This document shows positions 13,182 through 25,849 of a DNA stretch of 64,000 nt, piece by piece; positions within the stretch are counted from its first letter, which is position 1; the number at the start of each line of letters is the position of its first letter. Below the pieces are notes generated by a model. It searched no databases. It was not told the origin of the DNA and saw nothing but the letters and a program-made list of their open reading frames with translations. The position numbers and the translations under genes were made by a program. The stretch comes from Circinella minor (Eukaryota; Mucoromycota; Mucoromycetes; Mucorales; Lichtheimiaceae), in contig JAEPRB010000086.1 of assembly GCA_016758965.1 (NCBI GenBank), positions 83,425 to 147,424 on the forward strand, in the 5' to 3' direction.

Positions 13182-15718
13182 ATGGGTATTTCGGGGTTCA
13201 TACAAACTGTCAAATCGGTTCATGAACCAATGCACATTAAAGAATATGCTGGTAAAACAGTGGCAGTGGATGGTAATGTATGGCTTCATAAAGGTGCATT
13301 TTCTTGTTCACGGGAACTAGCATTAGGAGAAGAAACAACAAGGTAAATAATAATAATAATAATAATATGAACATAGTTTATATTCACTGAGATATAAATA
13401 AAATAAATTATTTATATGCTATATAATGACCATATACTTCTCCTTCCCCCCTTCCACCATTTGGTTTATTTAACATATTCTAAAAAACAAAACAAAAAAA
13501 AATATTATAAATATGTATATACAATGATTAGATATGTGGATTATTTTATGCGTCAAGTCAGTCTTTTAGAATTTAATAAAGTGATTCCATATATTGTATT
13601 TGATGGTGAACCATTACCTATCAAAGGAACAACAGTTGAGGAGAGACGCCGGTAACGTTAACGTATTTAATAAATATATAAATGGTGTTTTGCAGTAGAG
13701 CGCGCATATATTTAACTTTACTTCTTCTATTATTATTCTTATCATTCTTCTTGGCATAACTCGTATTACCTATTCAAAAAAAAAACCAAAAAAAAACACC
13801 ATCCTATACTATCATTATTATCAACACTTTACATATCTTTTTCTTGATAATGTATAACAACAGGCGTCGAACAGAAGCAATGACAAAAGGAAAAGAATTA
13901 TTAAAGCAAGGAAGATCACAAGAAGCAACGGAATGTTTTCAACACTCTATTCATGTAACACCACATATGATTCAACAAGTTATCAAGGTAAAAAATAATA
14001 ATAATAATACTACTACTACTACTACTACTACTACTATTAATCATTCCCTTTTCTTTTCCTTCTTCTTCTTCCCCTTAAATAAAAAGCCTTTCCGTTTTTT
14101 TTTGGGGGGTTAGTAGAGGGGGGAGGATTATTTGAATTTTTTTTTTGAACAAAATAATCATAATAATAATAGTACTAACCAATTCTTTCTTTTTCATATT
14201 TTTTTTTAGGCATTAAAAGCCAAAAAGATTAAACATGTGATTGCACCTTATGAAGCTGATGCGCAACTTACATATTTAATCAATACCAACAAAGTAGATG
14301 CTATCATTACCGAAGATTCTGATTTACTTGTTTTTGGATGTCATACTGTAATTTTTAAAATGAACCAATATGGTGAAGGTATTCGTATTCAACAAAAAAA
14401 TATATCTCAAGCAAAAGAAATTGATTTACAAGGATGGGATCAAACCAAGATCCGACATATGTGTATTCTTTCAGGTTGTGATTATCTTTCTTCATTACCT
14501 GGAATTGGTTTAAAAAGTGCTCATAAATTACTTAAAAAGTTTAGAACGATTGATTCAGTAAGTTTTCCTTCCCCCCCCCCAAATCCATCTTTTTTTGTTT
14601 ATGTTATAATGAATGGGATGGAAATATTTATACATATAACTTTATACATAATATTAGGTATTGCGACACCTTCGTTTCCAGGGGAAAATGAAACATGCAC
14701 CTGACTATGAATATCATTTTAAACGAGCCGACTACGCGTTTCTTTATCAATATGTATTCGATGGTGATGATAATGGTATTCATAAAAAACGTCGCACCAC
14801 TTTACATACTCTTCCTGCTGATGTTCAACCTGAAAAGTTGGATTATTTGGGTGAAAACAACAACAATGCATCATCTGGTGCCAACTTACAGCAATCCTAT
14901 GATCATCTTAAATTTTATAGTCTTAGCAACAAAGAGAATATACCGGTATGTATTCCTCTCTCCCCCCTTCCTTTCAGTCCGTTCCCTCCCCCACCCGCTC
15001 TCCCCTTCCTTTCCATTATCATTATCATTCATTTCTCATGGATAAGGCATATACTAATTTTTTTTATCAATATATTAAAATATATATATATATATATAAG
15101 CCTTGGGCCGAATTCGATAACAAACCATCTGCATCTTCTTCAGAACATAAACCAGAAGCGTCACAACCTAAACATGGTAACGGCTTACGTTCAATAACAA
15201 ATAATAATAACAATATATCACAACCTATTGTACAAAGTGAAAAACAACTATTAGTATCTTCATTACCAACCAATATAACAGCAGAACGACAAACTTTATC
15301 TCAACAAAAGTCTAATAATGATTGTATCAAAGCCAAGTTATATAAAGTTTTTAATCATCCCCAAAAACGACACTCTGCAACAAAAATTCGAACACATGGT
15401 GATATTGCATCTGCATTCCAAAGGCAACGAGACAAAAATGCAGCAATAGCATCTACAACAACAACAACAACATCGTCATTATCAACCTCATTTCAATATA
15501 CAACAACCATCATACCCGAAAATAAGTATGATGAAAATGTTGTAACATCAAAAAAAACACCATTGAGCAGTTCAACAAATAAACGTAAAGCTGATCAACA
15601 AATTATACCCAATGAAAAACCTATCAAACGACGAAATGTATTACAGTCAGCATTATCAAATATTAGTAATAAAGCATCATTACCATCATCTACTACCGCC
15701 ACCACCAGCTTTGTGTAA
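13182..15718 (+). CDS. EXO1: Exonuclease 1 (Rad2/FEN1 family, mismatch repair and end resection)
   Basis: Six exons (13182-13342, 13532-13651, 13864-13987, 14210-14557, 14658-14945, 15101-15718) encode about 552 aa. The N-terminus starts MGISGFIQTVKSVHEP, the XPG-N signature. Metal-binding acidic residues fall at or next to the human EXO1 positions: D30 (AVDGNVWLHKGA), D78 (VFDG), E150 and D152 (PYEADAQ), D171 and D173 (ITEDSDLL), and D226 in LSGCDYLSS. The H2TH region reads LPGIGLKSAHKLLKKF and the nuclease core ends near RADYAFLYQYVFD. EXO1 digests 5'-3' on duplex DNA in mismatch repair and recombination. The tail is short compared with animal EXO1, Ser/Thr/Asn-rich, and carries a basic KRKADQ...KPIKRR stretch that could be a nuclear signal. 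No PIP box or Mlh1 motif was recognised. Confidence 0.95.
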
Positions 15719-16578
15719 ATTCTCTTTTCTTTTTATATTAGTTCCAACAATCAGTCAACAAAATCATTTATTGTAACAAAAAAAAAAAAAAACTTGTATA
15801 TTCTTTCCTTCTTTCTTTTGTTTTTTTTTTGTTTCCAAGTTCTTTTTCCTTTTTTCTGCATCCATTTTCTTTTTATGAAAAAAATAATAATAATACATAT
15901 CTTTACATAACACGTAATTCTACAAAACATATTAAAAAAATATTATAATACATACAACACACCAACAATTATATATCCCCCTTCCCCTTCTTCTTCCCCT
16001 CCTCCCTGGTTCTTTGTAAATGGTCTTTTTCAAACATATCAATAATAATAATAGTAATATATACTACTTTTGTTGAAAACAAAACAAAAATGTTACATTA
16101 TGCATGAAAAACATGTTTTACTTTTGTATTTTTCATAACATTCTCTTTTTTTTTTTTTTTTGTTTCTTCTTCTTTTCAATCAATATCAATAATAACATTA
16201 TTGGACAAAATGTCTTCCTGTTCGTTTTATGATATGAGAAATAATGCTATAAGCAAAGACAAAAAAAAAAAAAAACAAAAAAAAAAAAAAAGAGTAGATT
16301 AAATCATTATTATATATATACATATATTAGAGAGAGAAGCGTTAAGGGGAAAGAGGTGTGGGGAAGGGGAGAAATTTTTAAGTTATTTTACACCTTATTT
16401 ACAAACTGCAGCTATAAATGTATATGCATGTATGTGTAATACATGAAAAAGCAAAAACATTTTTACTCCCTCAAGATCCAACCTTTCTTATCTTCCATTA
16501 TTAGAACACGATACTTGATGTGACAAATACTTTTTTTTTTAAAAAAAAGGTAAAGAGATTTCCTGCGCGCCATTTTTT
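15719..16578. other. Convergent intergenic region, no gene seen
   Basis: 860 bp separates EXO1 (+) from the small coiled-coil gene (-). It holds poly(A/T) tracts, CCTT-rich stretches and a short A-run pair at 16261-16290. No protein-like frame was found. Confidence 0.6.
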
Positions 16579-17235
16579 TTATCCATTATTGTTATTTATT
16601 AAATTGTTCTTATTTATAACTTGAGTCAAATCAAGTAATTCTTGAATTTCTTCAAATGTCTTTGTAGTTGCCAACATATCTTGTTTCCTAGTAACAAATA
16701 ATAAATGTATTGATGAGTCAAAAACACTTTATAACAAAAAAAAAAAAAATCTGGTCTCACTCCCCCCTCCCTTTTTTTTTTTCTTTACCTTTCTAATAAT
16801 TGATCTAAAGCGTTACTTGTTTTTTCTAGAGCTTGTTTTGTATTTTTAACATGAGAATCAGCTTGTACAGTTCGTTTTATTGTTTTATTAAACTCATCTG
16901 TAGGATCAGTATATTTAAGCATCATCTATTTCAACGAGTCCCCATCCCAATACCAACACACAGATAGAAAAATATAACTTGTTAATTATTTCGATGAAAG
17001 ATGAATAAAGTAGTAGTGATAGTAGGTAGTAAAATAGGTGCATAGGTGTATAATATATATATATGCATACCTTGAGACATTCAGACCAATAATCTATAGT
17101 TAGTTCAGCACGAGCATGACATTCTTCTTTTGAAGCAGCAAATTGATTTTCTTCATAATTACTATTTCGACTTGCATTACTTCGAAAACTCAAATTACTA
17201 ACAGAAGGTGATGGCGTAGGAGTCAATCGTTTCAT
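16579..17235 (-). CDS. Small coiled-coil protein of unknown function
   Basis: Three exons (17071-17235, 16789-16925, 16579-16687) encode about 136 aa; donors are GTATGC and GTAAAG, with TAG acceptors. The start is the ATG giving MKRLTPTPSPSVSNLSF; no earlier in-frame ATG follows a stop. Residues 1-30 are Ser/Pro/Asn-rich. Residues about 35-125 are helical with heptad-like spacing (EECHARAELTIDYWSECLK, KQALEKTSNALDQLLERKQ, FEEIQELLDLTQVI). No enzyme motif is visible. Size and helix pattern would suit a subunit of a small coiled-coil complex (DASH, BLOC-1 or Mediator-like), but I could not match it to a family. It is on the same strand as the N-glycanase gene, 259 bp downstream of that gene's stop codon. 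Confidence 0.7.
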
Positions 17236-17494
17236 TTCCAAAGAAATAAAAAAAAAATACAGCTATATGGACAGACGCATGAATTTATTTTTGGGCTTTT
17301 TTTCTAAAAAAAAAAAGGAGCTCAATTTTGACTTTCTTTCTTTTTCACATTACCCGTTCCTCCTGTCCTATATATCCTTCTTAAATTCTAGTCAACATTT
17401 CTATACAAGTATAAATATACCATATTTTTTTTTTTTTTTTTGAAAATAGTTTTTATATAATTTTTGGATTGACCAAAAAGGTAAAATAATTTAT

Positions 17495-20458
17495 TTATTT
17501 ATGATAAATAACAGCATGTTTCCATTGAATATCATGATTTTGTGCTAGTCCTCCTGTACTTGCAGTAAATCCAATCCATGCCTTGGAATTTCCGTCCAAG
17601 TATTTATTTAAATCCATATTATTGATCACAAGAACTGATGTATATCCTTCCTCATCTCCATCTTCTTCATTATGTTGTTCTTGTTCTTTTAATGATACAT
17701 CAATCATTTTCTTGTCTTCTTCTTGAAAAAAGATTGAAATGCGTGCGTAAATCCATTTTCCACTATTCATGGGAGGAATTTTTGATGTATAACCAAGAGA
17801 ATGTCGTTGATGTGCAGAATTGGCTTGAGGTGGTACGGCAGTATGTAAACTGATATGGTTTCCTGATGGATCATCACATCGATCCGTACTATATGATATT
17901 TAAATAAATGTTATAAAATGAAAATAGCATATATACCAAACCACGCTTAAAATGTATTTTATTGTACTCGTACTATTGCTAACCTCTTATAAGTGTCGAA
18001 TTCAATGGCAACACTATTTGTTTTGTACATAAAATAATAAGCCAATTGATAATTTTGTTTTCCCGTTCGCTTCCTAATTAATATTTCCTACTAAAATTAT
18101 ATTTGAATTGTTACCTCTTCTTTAATCCACCATAGCCCATCTCACAACCACCTAATAATAATAATAATCATATAAATTTCTGTTAACTGACTCGAACAAT
18201 ATAAATATGACAATCAAAGTGAATCATATGTATGTATTATACCTTGACCTAATGCAGTAGGACCCATAGATTGTATAACAAACGCAAATCCATCAGCACC
18301 ATCCCATGCTGCTTCGCCTTGTTTATTTGTAATGCGAAATGTAAACTCAAATACGGCAGCCTTAGTTTGGGTAATATCCAATTGTTCTTTACAATAAAAT
18401 CCACCTACTTGATCTGGATCAGCTGTTGTTAATCGAATTAAATTATTTTCTTTTTCTTGTTTTATAATTGATCCTCCAAGTAATTGGATATTTTTAGTAT
18501 CAAATACTTGTGCTAATACATATATAAACAATAAATAAATTAAAAAAGGTATTATTCTGTGTTTATTGTACATACAATATTAGAATTAAAAAGAAAATGA
18601 ATTTACCATCCTCTCGTTTTGCCAATAAACTATTGACTAAACTTTTTCCTGCTTCACCACGAGCTGTACGCCATTCAATAGATCCTGTTTTTCTACCCAT
18701 TCGTTCTGAATCTTTGATATGACTTCGTTTAGATTCATTCTCCAATTCTTTTTCTTCTCGTTTTCTCCTTTCTTTTAAAATGGCTCGACGTTCATCTGTA
18801 AGATCTTTCTGTCTTTCCAATGTAATATTATCCAGGAACTAGATCAAAATATAATTTATTTATAAAGCTTTTCTCTTGATATAAATGAGAATACATTTGT
18901 TATTTACGTTACTTACGTTCTTTAATGTTGTTTCATTCGCTAGTTTTCGACGTTTAAGAACATTTGACCACGTTCGAGTATATCGTCTAGTAACATCCAG
19001 TGCTTCTTCTGAAGAAAATGCTATACAATAATTAAGTTTTTTTCCCCAACCGACTTCATAAAGTAAAGGCTTATTGGAATAATAAAATGTTAGTATAATA
19101 ATAACAATAATATATACATGCTGGTACTACTACTAACAAACATATATATATATATACTTACTTGGTCAAATGCTTCTTCTCCAGAATCACAATGTATCCA
19201 TCTTTCTTTTGGTTCAGAATATACTTCTGTCCATACATGATCTAAATAATAATAAACAAACAAGACAAAAAATAAATAAAATTTATTTTACCATTCATGA
19301 ACAACAGATCTAAATGATACATTGTTGTATCATTATTATTACCTGTTTTGTCAAATACAAGACGTACTTCTGATCCAACTGCACGACAACATAATGTAAA
19401 ACACTATTGTTATTGTTATAATATAGTAGGATTTTTTCTTTAGTCACACAAAAATATTTCTTTTATTATTTATTAAGCTACTCTTTCTCTCTCCCATATA
19501 GATAGAATATTTATATACATTACATTCGCCCATTCACCACATCGACCTCGACGTGTTTCTAATAATTTTCCTGGATCACTAAATATTTAACATAGAAAAT
19601 ATAATTATTAGTCGAAGACGTTTCTATATTTGTGTTCTAAATAATTTAGTTAGCACTGGAAAATAAGTTAATTACTTGTATCGAGGAAATCGTGTTATTT
19701 TTGTACAAATAGTACATTCATAAACTTCCACAATACGAGCACCGTAGTGTTTGTCTTCTTCAGATGGTTGAGATGTTCCTACAGATTTGGTTTCACTTGA
19801 CTAAAGAATAATATAACATATGTGTGGAGTTGTTATTGATGATGTAACATTTACAACACCTGAAAAAAAAAACATATTATATGTATATGACTTACACCAC
19901 AATAATCACAAGGTGGATTATTCACCCAAGTAAAAAAGTCATGTTTAAACCAATGCATTAATCGAAGTATCACTTTTTCATCCAATGACACTTCTGGATC
20001 ACCATCTTGTTCTCTTTCTAAAGAAGTTGTAGCTTCATCATATAATTGATGAATAGGAATATGCTCTAAAGCACGATCCTATATTTACATTTATATAAAA
20101 TATGTATGTTCATAGTTTATATCATAATACTTTTGTTGTTATTGTTGTTGTTGTTTTCTATTGCATAGCAATAATAATGATAGTGATAATAATAATTATT
20201 ATATATAGGTACCAAAAGTTTTTTATCTTCATATTTAAAAACACGTTCACTATATGATTTAAGTTCATTTAGAAACTGCTGTTCCTGATTCCTGTTGAAA
20301 GAATTTGAAACGAATGAACCACTACTATTATAAAGATTCCTCGACGATGAAGTAGGCGCATGAATATTAGTAAAATAAGAAGGATATTTTTGTCGTAGCC
20401 AATCAAACCAAAGACTATTAATTCTTGTAGTAATAGTTTGAATTTCGAGATTATTCAT
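17495..20458 (-). CDS. PNG1: Peptide:N-glycanase (PNGase) with C-terminal legume-type lectin domain
   Basis: Twelve exons (20213-20458, 19896-20078, 19676-19800, 19524-19578, 19343-19403, 19162-19241, 18917-19069, 18607-18838, 18243-18512, 18115-18151, 17984-18013, 17495-17888) give about 621 aa. The transglutaminase-like core is complete. Zn-binding cysteines are 139/142 (CDYC) and 172/175 (CTIC), with ITRFPRYN between core blocks. The triad is Cys198 ([10 protein letters not shown]), His225 (DHVWTEVY) and Asp242 ([12 protein letters not shown]). This matches cytosolic PNGases that remove N-glycans from misfolded ER-exported glycoproteins. After a charged coiled-coil linker (about 305-375), residues about 380-621 resemble a legume lectin jelly-roll: [33 protein letters not shown] and [11 protein letters not shown]. 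Exon 9 has tandem acceptors 6 nt apart (ATTAG and CACAAG). There is no signal peptide. The gene is divergent from subtilase 1, with 625 bp between starts. Confidence 0.9.
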
Positions 20459-21045
20459 TTCAAAAAGAAGGAAGGCAGGGGGGGGAGGCGCCGATAATAT
20501 GTGGGGGGTATACAGAGATGATACAACAAAGGGAAATAGTTTTAAGGAGTTATGCTGTGGGAGTTCAAAAAAAAAAGGCAATTTTGTGAAACCAGCCATT
20601 ATCAATGCAAAAGACAGAACCAAATCAATAAAGTTTACAAACCTGCATTATAAACATTAGATACTTTATAATCTAGTGGGGTTACATTTTATTTTTAAAT
20701 ATGACATTTCTGTTTTAAAGTTTATAATTAAAAAAAAAATGAAGGGAAAGAAAAAGAGAGAACAAAATACTTTTTTGAATATAATACACATACCACAACC
20801 AACAAGAGATCATATAAAAGTAAAAAAAAAAGAAGCCAAAAAAAAAAAAAAGCGAAGAAGTAGCAACCATTTTTACCCCTTATTCATTTTCTGCCTCCTA
20901 GTGTCAAAAAATGATATAGTTTTGTTTTTTCTTCCCTTCTTATTTACATACCCCTTTTTTCTTTTCGATACTTGCATAAACGATATGATATATTTAGCAA
21001 GCTCGAACGAAACAAAGTGAGTGTCCCAAAAAAAAAAAATCGTAT

Positions 21046-21078
<33 letters not shown>

Positions 21079-21083
21079 TTCTA
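20459..21083. other. Divergent promoter region (PNGase / subtilase 1)
   Basis: 625 bp separates two divergent start codons. It holds A-rich tracts (20730-20860) and a (CT)n tract at about 21046-21071 just before the subtilase ATG. No coding frame is supported. Confidence 0.5.
21046..21071. repeat. (CT)n dinucleotide tract in a 5' leader
   Basis: About 12 TC/CT units end 12 bp before the subtilase 1 ATG. Pyrimidine-rich leaders also precede the other family members. Confidence 0.8.
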
Positions 21084-24000
21084 ATGCGTTTACCATCACT
21101 CCATTTTCAACAGTTATTGCTACTAATATCTTTTCTTTCTGTTATTGCTTTTACATCAACAGCAACACCTATACAACAAGGCATTTCTTCAACAGAAGCA
21201 AAGAATAATGATCCTACTTTGTTTCATCAATACATATTCGAATTTGATAGTTCTTCTAATGCCAATACAAATAGTAAAAAACTAGTGAATCAGTTAGAAA
21301 AATCTTTTCCTGATTTGAAATTTACTACAATTCGTGTTATCGATCATTCTTTATTAAAAGCAGCCACTATTCAATTTGAAGAAAACGATAATATTTCTAT
21401 TTCTGACTCATCGTCACCATCCTTAATTGATGATAAGAAGAGCACAATCGACCAAGTAATCAAATTGGCATCTAAATCAGGATATGTTACAAAAATTTAT
21501 TCAAATCATTCTATTCAACGTCCTAATATTGTTACTGGTGAAGATGTCAATTCTCTATTATCGACAAAACAAGATAGTGATAACGATGAGAATAGACACT
21601 TAATCAGTATACTTCCACAAATGCAAGTGGATCGAGTTCATAATGAATTAAAAAATACAGGAAGAGATATTATTATTGGTGTCATAGATTCAGGTAACTC
21701 TTCTTTTTTATAATCCTAAATAAATTTTATTTTTTCATCTACTGAAAAAGTCAATATGTAACTAGGTGTTGATTATATGCACCCCGCGTTAGGGGGTGGA
21801 TTTGGACCGGGCTATAAAGTACGTTATGGCCGAGACCTTGTTGGAGATGATTATGATAGTGAAAGGGGTACTGATCCAATACCAGATCCAGACCCTATGG
21901 ATAGTTGTGATCCAAGTTCTGGTACAGTAGGTTAGTATAGTATATAACATATTAGAAATGATCTATTGCTTTTTTTTTATTCTTTTTCATATTGAAAACC
22001 AATTGAAGAATAAAGTTTCACTAACTTCAATTTTTGCTCTAGGACATGGTACACATGTTAGCGGAATTATTGCTGGAAAAAGTGATGTAAAGCGCACTTT
22101 ATTTAACATTATAACACCTTCATATATATAATTACAGAAAAAAAATAGTACTAATTTTTTATTGTTATTACAATATCATTCATAGAACTATACTGGTGTT
22201 GCTCCAGATGCTATTCTCGGGATGTGGCGTGTATTCGGTTGTGATGGCAATGCAGATGCTATCGTTATTGTTGAAGCCATGTTAGATGCTTATGATACAG
22301 GGGTAGATATTATAAGCATGAGCTTATCCGACCCAATGGGTTGGTCCGAAAGTTTAACAGCTATAGTTGCTGAACGAATTATTTTGAAAGGAGTACCTGG
22401 TAATTATTACTATTAGTAATATTTTTTATTTTTATTTTTGATAGTACAGTAAGAAAACTAACGATTCCATTTCATTTTTATTTTTATTTTACTTTACTGT
22501 TGTAATAATAGTGGTTGCTGCTGCTTCTAATGATGGTGAATTAGGTGCTTTTACCGTAGGCACACCAAGTGTTGGAAAAGGTGTTTATTCTGTGGCCTCT
22601 TTTGATAACAATTATAATTTTTTTAAAGTTTTTAAAGTAAATGATAAGTTTTACAGTAAGTACAAAAAAAAGAAAAACTGTTTTTCTTATTCTTATTTTT
22701 TTTTATAACAATTTAACACACACACACACACACACTTTATATAATTTTTTAATGGTTTAACAAAAAAAAAAACAGAATTTAACGTGGATAACGTTGCGAA
22801 AGAAAAAATACCCAATGGTCAACTCGTTATCGGTGATAAAAATATTGGCAGTGATACCGATGCATGTAATCCAAAAAACATTCCAAGTAATGTCAATGGC
22901 AAAATTGCTCTTATTCGACGTGGTACTTGTAATTTTGCCGATAAAGCCAACAATTTAGCCAAAGTAGGCGCTATCGGTGTTATCGTTTATAATAACAAAA
23001 AGGATGAAACACTTAGCCCAATTAATGATGGATCCAGTATTCCTATCATTGGTATTACCCAAGAAGTAGGTCAAGAGATACTTGCAGAAATTGAAATGAA
23101 GAGCCAAGAGTCAGCAGTCAATGTGACATTTTCTGACGATACAAGAGTTTTGCCCCAGTTAACTGGTAATACTGTTTCATCCTTCTCAAGTATCGGTCCT
23201 GCTTATGAATTAGATGTTCGACCCAGCATTGGAGGAATAGGGGGTAATGTTTTATCTACACTTCCACGACAATCGGGTAATTGGGGTATGTTGAGTGGTA
23301 CTTCAATGGCAACACCAGCAGTGTCTGGTACGGTAGCACTTTATTTACGAGCTTGGAAAGACAAAAATGGACATGAAAATAAGCCAACGCCAACTTTTAT
23401 ATTGGAACATTTTCAGAACTATGCTTACAAAGCACCCAATAGAAATGGTGAAAATAACGTTGATTCACCCAATCGTCAAGGAGCTGGCTTGGTTCAAAGT
23501 AAATAATAATATTGACTGCTGGGCCAAAATGGCTTGTATCTATAATTGGATACAAATATAATTGATTCAAGTTGAACTAACAGAGATTGTCTTTATTTAT
23601 TTATTTAGTTTATGATGCTATTCAAGAACAAGTACATATTTCACCAGCAGCAATTAGTTTCAACGATACTGAACATCTACAAAAGACACAGACGTTATCC
23701 ATTACGAACTACGGCAACACATTTGTTTCTTACACTATTAGTAACAATGTCAGTGTATCCATTATTCCATACAATACTTCTGAAGGATATCAATTTACCG
23801 CGCCTGCTACTTATGGAAATGATTCTGCTCAATTGGAATTTTCGCAAAAAAACATTACTCTTGCTCCAGGAGCTACCAATAAAATTGATGTCACTGTAAT
23901 TCCACCCAACACAAATCCAGCTGAACATATCATGTATGGTGGTTATATTCAATTCAAAAAAAACAATGAAAGCAGCACTGAGAATCTAGGAAAAGACTTG

Positions 24001-24579
24001 ACTGTTCCCTATATTGGCGTTGTCGGCAATCAACGTGAACTACCTATTTTTCACCACAATACACCTCAATTAACCAACACTACCAACATTACTCATTTTC
24101 CAGCTTATGATTCTAATGAAGTTTTTGTCTTCAATCGTATTCAAAGTGTCGCCACCAAAAAAAAGATAGATAAGGTTCCCATTTTTATGCTTACTTTGGA
24201 CAATCCAACGCGTATTTTGTCAACACCTCTTTATAATGAACAACATGATATGATTGGATTTGCATCATTCAAAAATGATACCACTAATTTTTCCCGAGCA
24301 ACGTCAGACACACCAGCTCAATTTATTTGGTGGGGTGGTGATTATATACCTGTAAAGGGAGAGGCGGAAAACAAGCCAATGATGACAACAGATCCCTTGG
24401 CATCTATTACTCCGAATTCTATTCTTCCATCAGGAACAGAAACGTTCGAGTCTCAGGTTAAAATCAGTGTTGCTCCTGGAAATTATCGTATCGGATTAAA
24501 TGCATTGAAATGGTTTGGTAACCCAGATAATCCAGAGGATTGGGAAACTTGGACCTCAGGTATTATTAAAGTTTTGTGA
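21084..24579 (+). CDS. Secreted subtilisin-like serine protease, PA-domain type (family copy 1)
   Basis: Seven exons (21084-21693, 21766-21930, 22043-22086, 22186-22399, 22512-22655, 22776-23498, 23609-24579) give about 956 aa of peptidase family S8. The ATG at 21084 gives a signal peptide (LLLLISFLSVIAF core), followed by an I9-like propeptide (HQYIFEFDSSS). The triad is Asp202 (GVIDSG), His260 (GHGTHVSG) and Ser569 (GTSMATP). The oxyanion region reads VVAAASNDG, unusual in having Ser instead of Gly before the Asn. A PA domain (about 415-505; ALIRRGTCNFADKA) is inserted before the Ser, as in Vpr/pyrolysin-like proteases. An Fn3-like tail (SPAAISFNDT onward) follows. A secreted degradative role is inferred. 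It is the most diverged copy at the N-terminus, with the LTITNxG-type C-terminal block still clear. Confidence 0.93.
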
Positions 24580-25849
24580 TAAAAAAAAACCCAACAAATA
24601 TTGAAAAACTATACAGTTGTTATAATCTATACATTAGCATTATTATCTCAAAATTCACAAATTTTCTTCTGTTTATTGTATCTAATTCTTTGTTGTCGCA
24701 TATGACTTTTTTGACAACTAATATTATATATCATGACCATTTTTTCTTTTGTTTTCTGCTTACGTATCATAAATTAACTAGTGTCACAGGCTTATATGTA
24801 CCTGTCTTAAATTTGTTTTATATATATATCAGATCCATTGTAGATAGTAAATTAACAAGTCTTTAAAAAATTAGAAAGACTTTTGGTGTATATCTCATCA
24901 GAATGATAATGATATGGATGATAATATACATTATACGATTTACGGATATGAAGGAGAACATCAACTTATACACCTTCTTAGTATTGTTCACCAAAACTAT
25001 AAGCTTAAAATAAGAAGCTGTTTTTTGAAGTTCAGGATATGACATTAAGACCCTACCGTGAGAAAAAAAATCTCGATTTGGTTTTACCTTGAGAGGCACT
25101 TTTATTTGTAAAAGTAAGAAAAAATAAAAGATGCAAGTGTTATTCATACATAAAAACACAAAAAATCATAATCCACCCATTTAGTTTGTACAAGGAAAAG
25201 TTTATTTTGAAAGAAAGAAATTAAAAAAAAGCCAATGTATCGGTAAGTTGTATGAGTTTCAAACAACCCGACAGGAAGCACGACGAGAACGTTCATTGGC
25301 AAAGCTTCCCAAAACATAATAATTATTTATTCCCTCAGAAGCACGTGTATGTTGATCCCAAATGACGCGTTATCAAATAGGAATGGATGAGAATGTAATC
25401 TTGCCAAACATTATTCTTGCCACGCCATCTTGCCAAATGTTATCCTTGCCGCCAATCTTTACCCGTCATCAATTGCCCGCCAACAATTTCAGACTTGCAT
25501 CCTGCAACACCACGCACTTGTATTACCCTCCTCGAGAATACATATATAGTCTTCTTTAGGTCATACTATACTGGTTTATAATAAATCTCCCTAGTGTTCG
25601 AATCACATCCCTCACCAACATTATATAGAGCGCAAGATCCAGCCTGTTAGCATACTTCTGGTTTTGCTTTGTACCTTGGTTCCAACAACTATCACCGATT
25701 TTGACACTATTGCTTGATATTGATTTGACCAGACTCATATCAATTGGTACGCTTGGACAGAATCGAAAGAAATTTGCAGGAGGTACAAAATGGGTTCACT
25801 GGGTTGCTTAAGAATTACTTTCATCCAGGCCAGCTGTGACAACCCTTCA

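Noticed and set aside
25590..25640. tRNA-like GTTCGAATC T-loop sequence at about 25598
   Set aside because: No acceptor stem, D-arm or anticodon arm could be paired around it.
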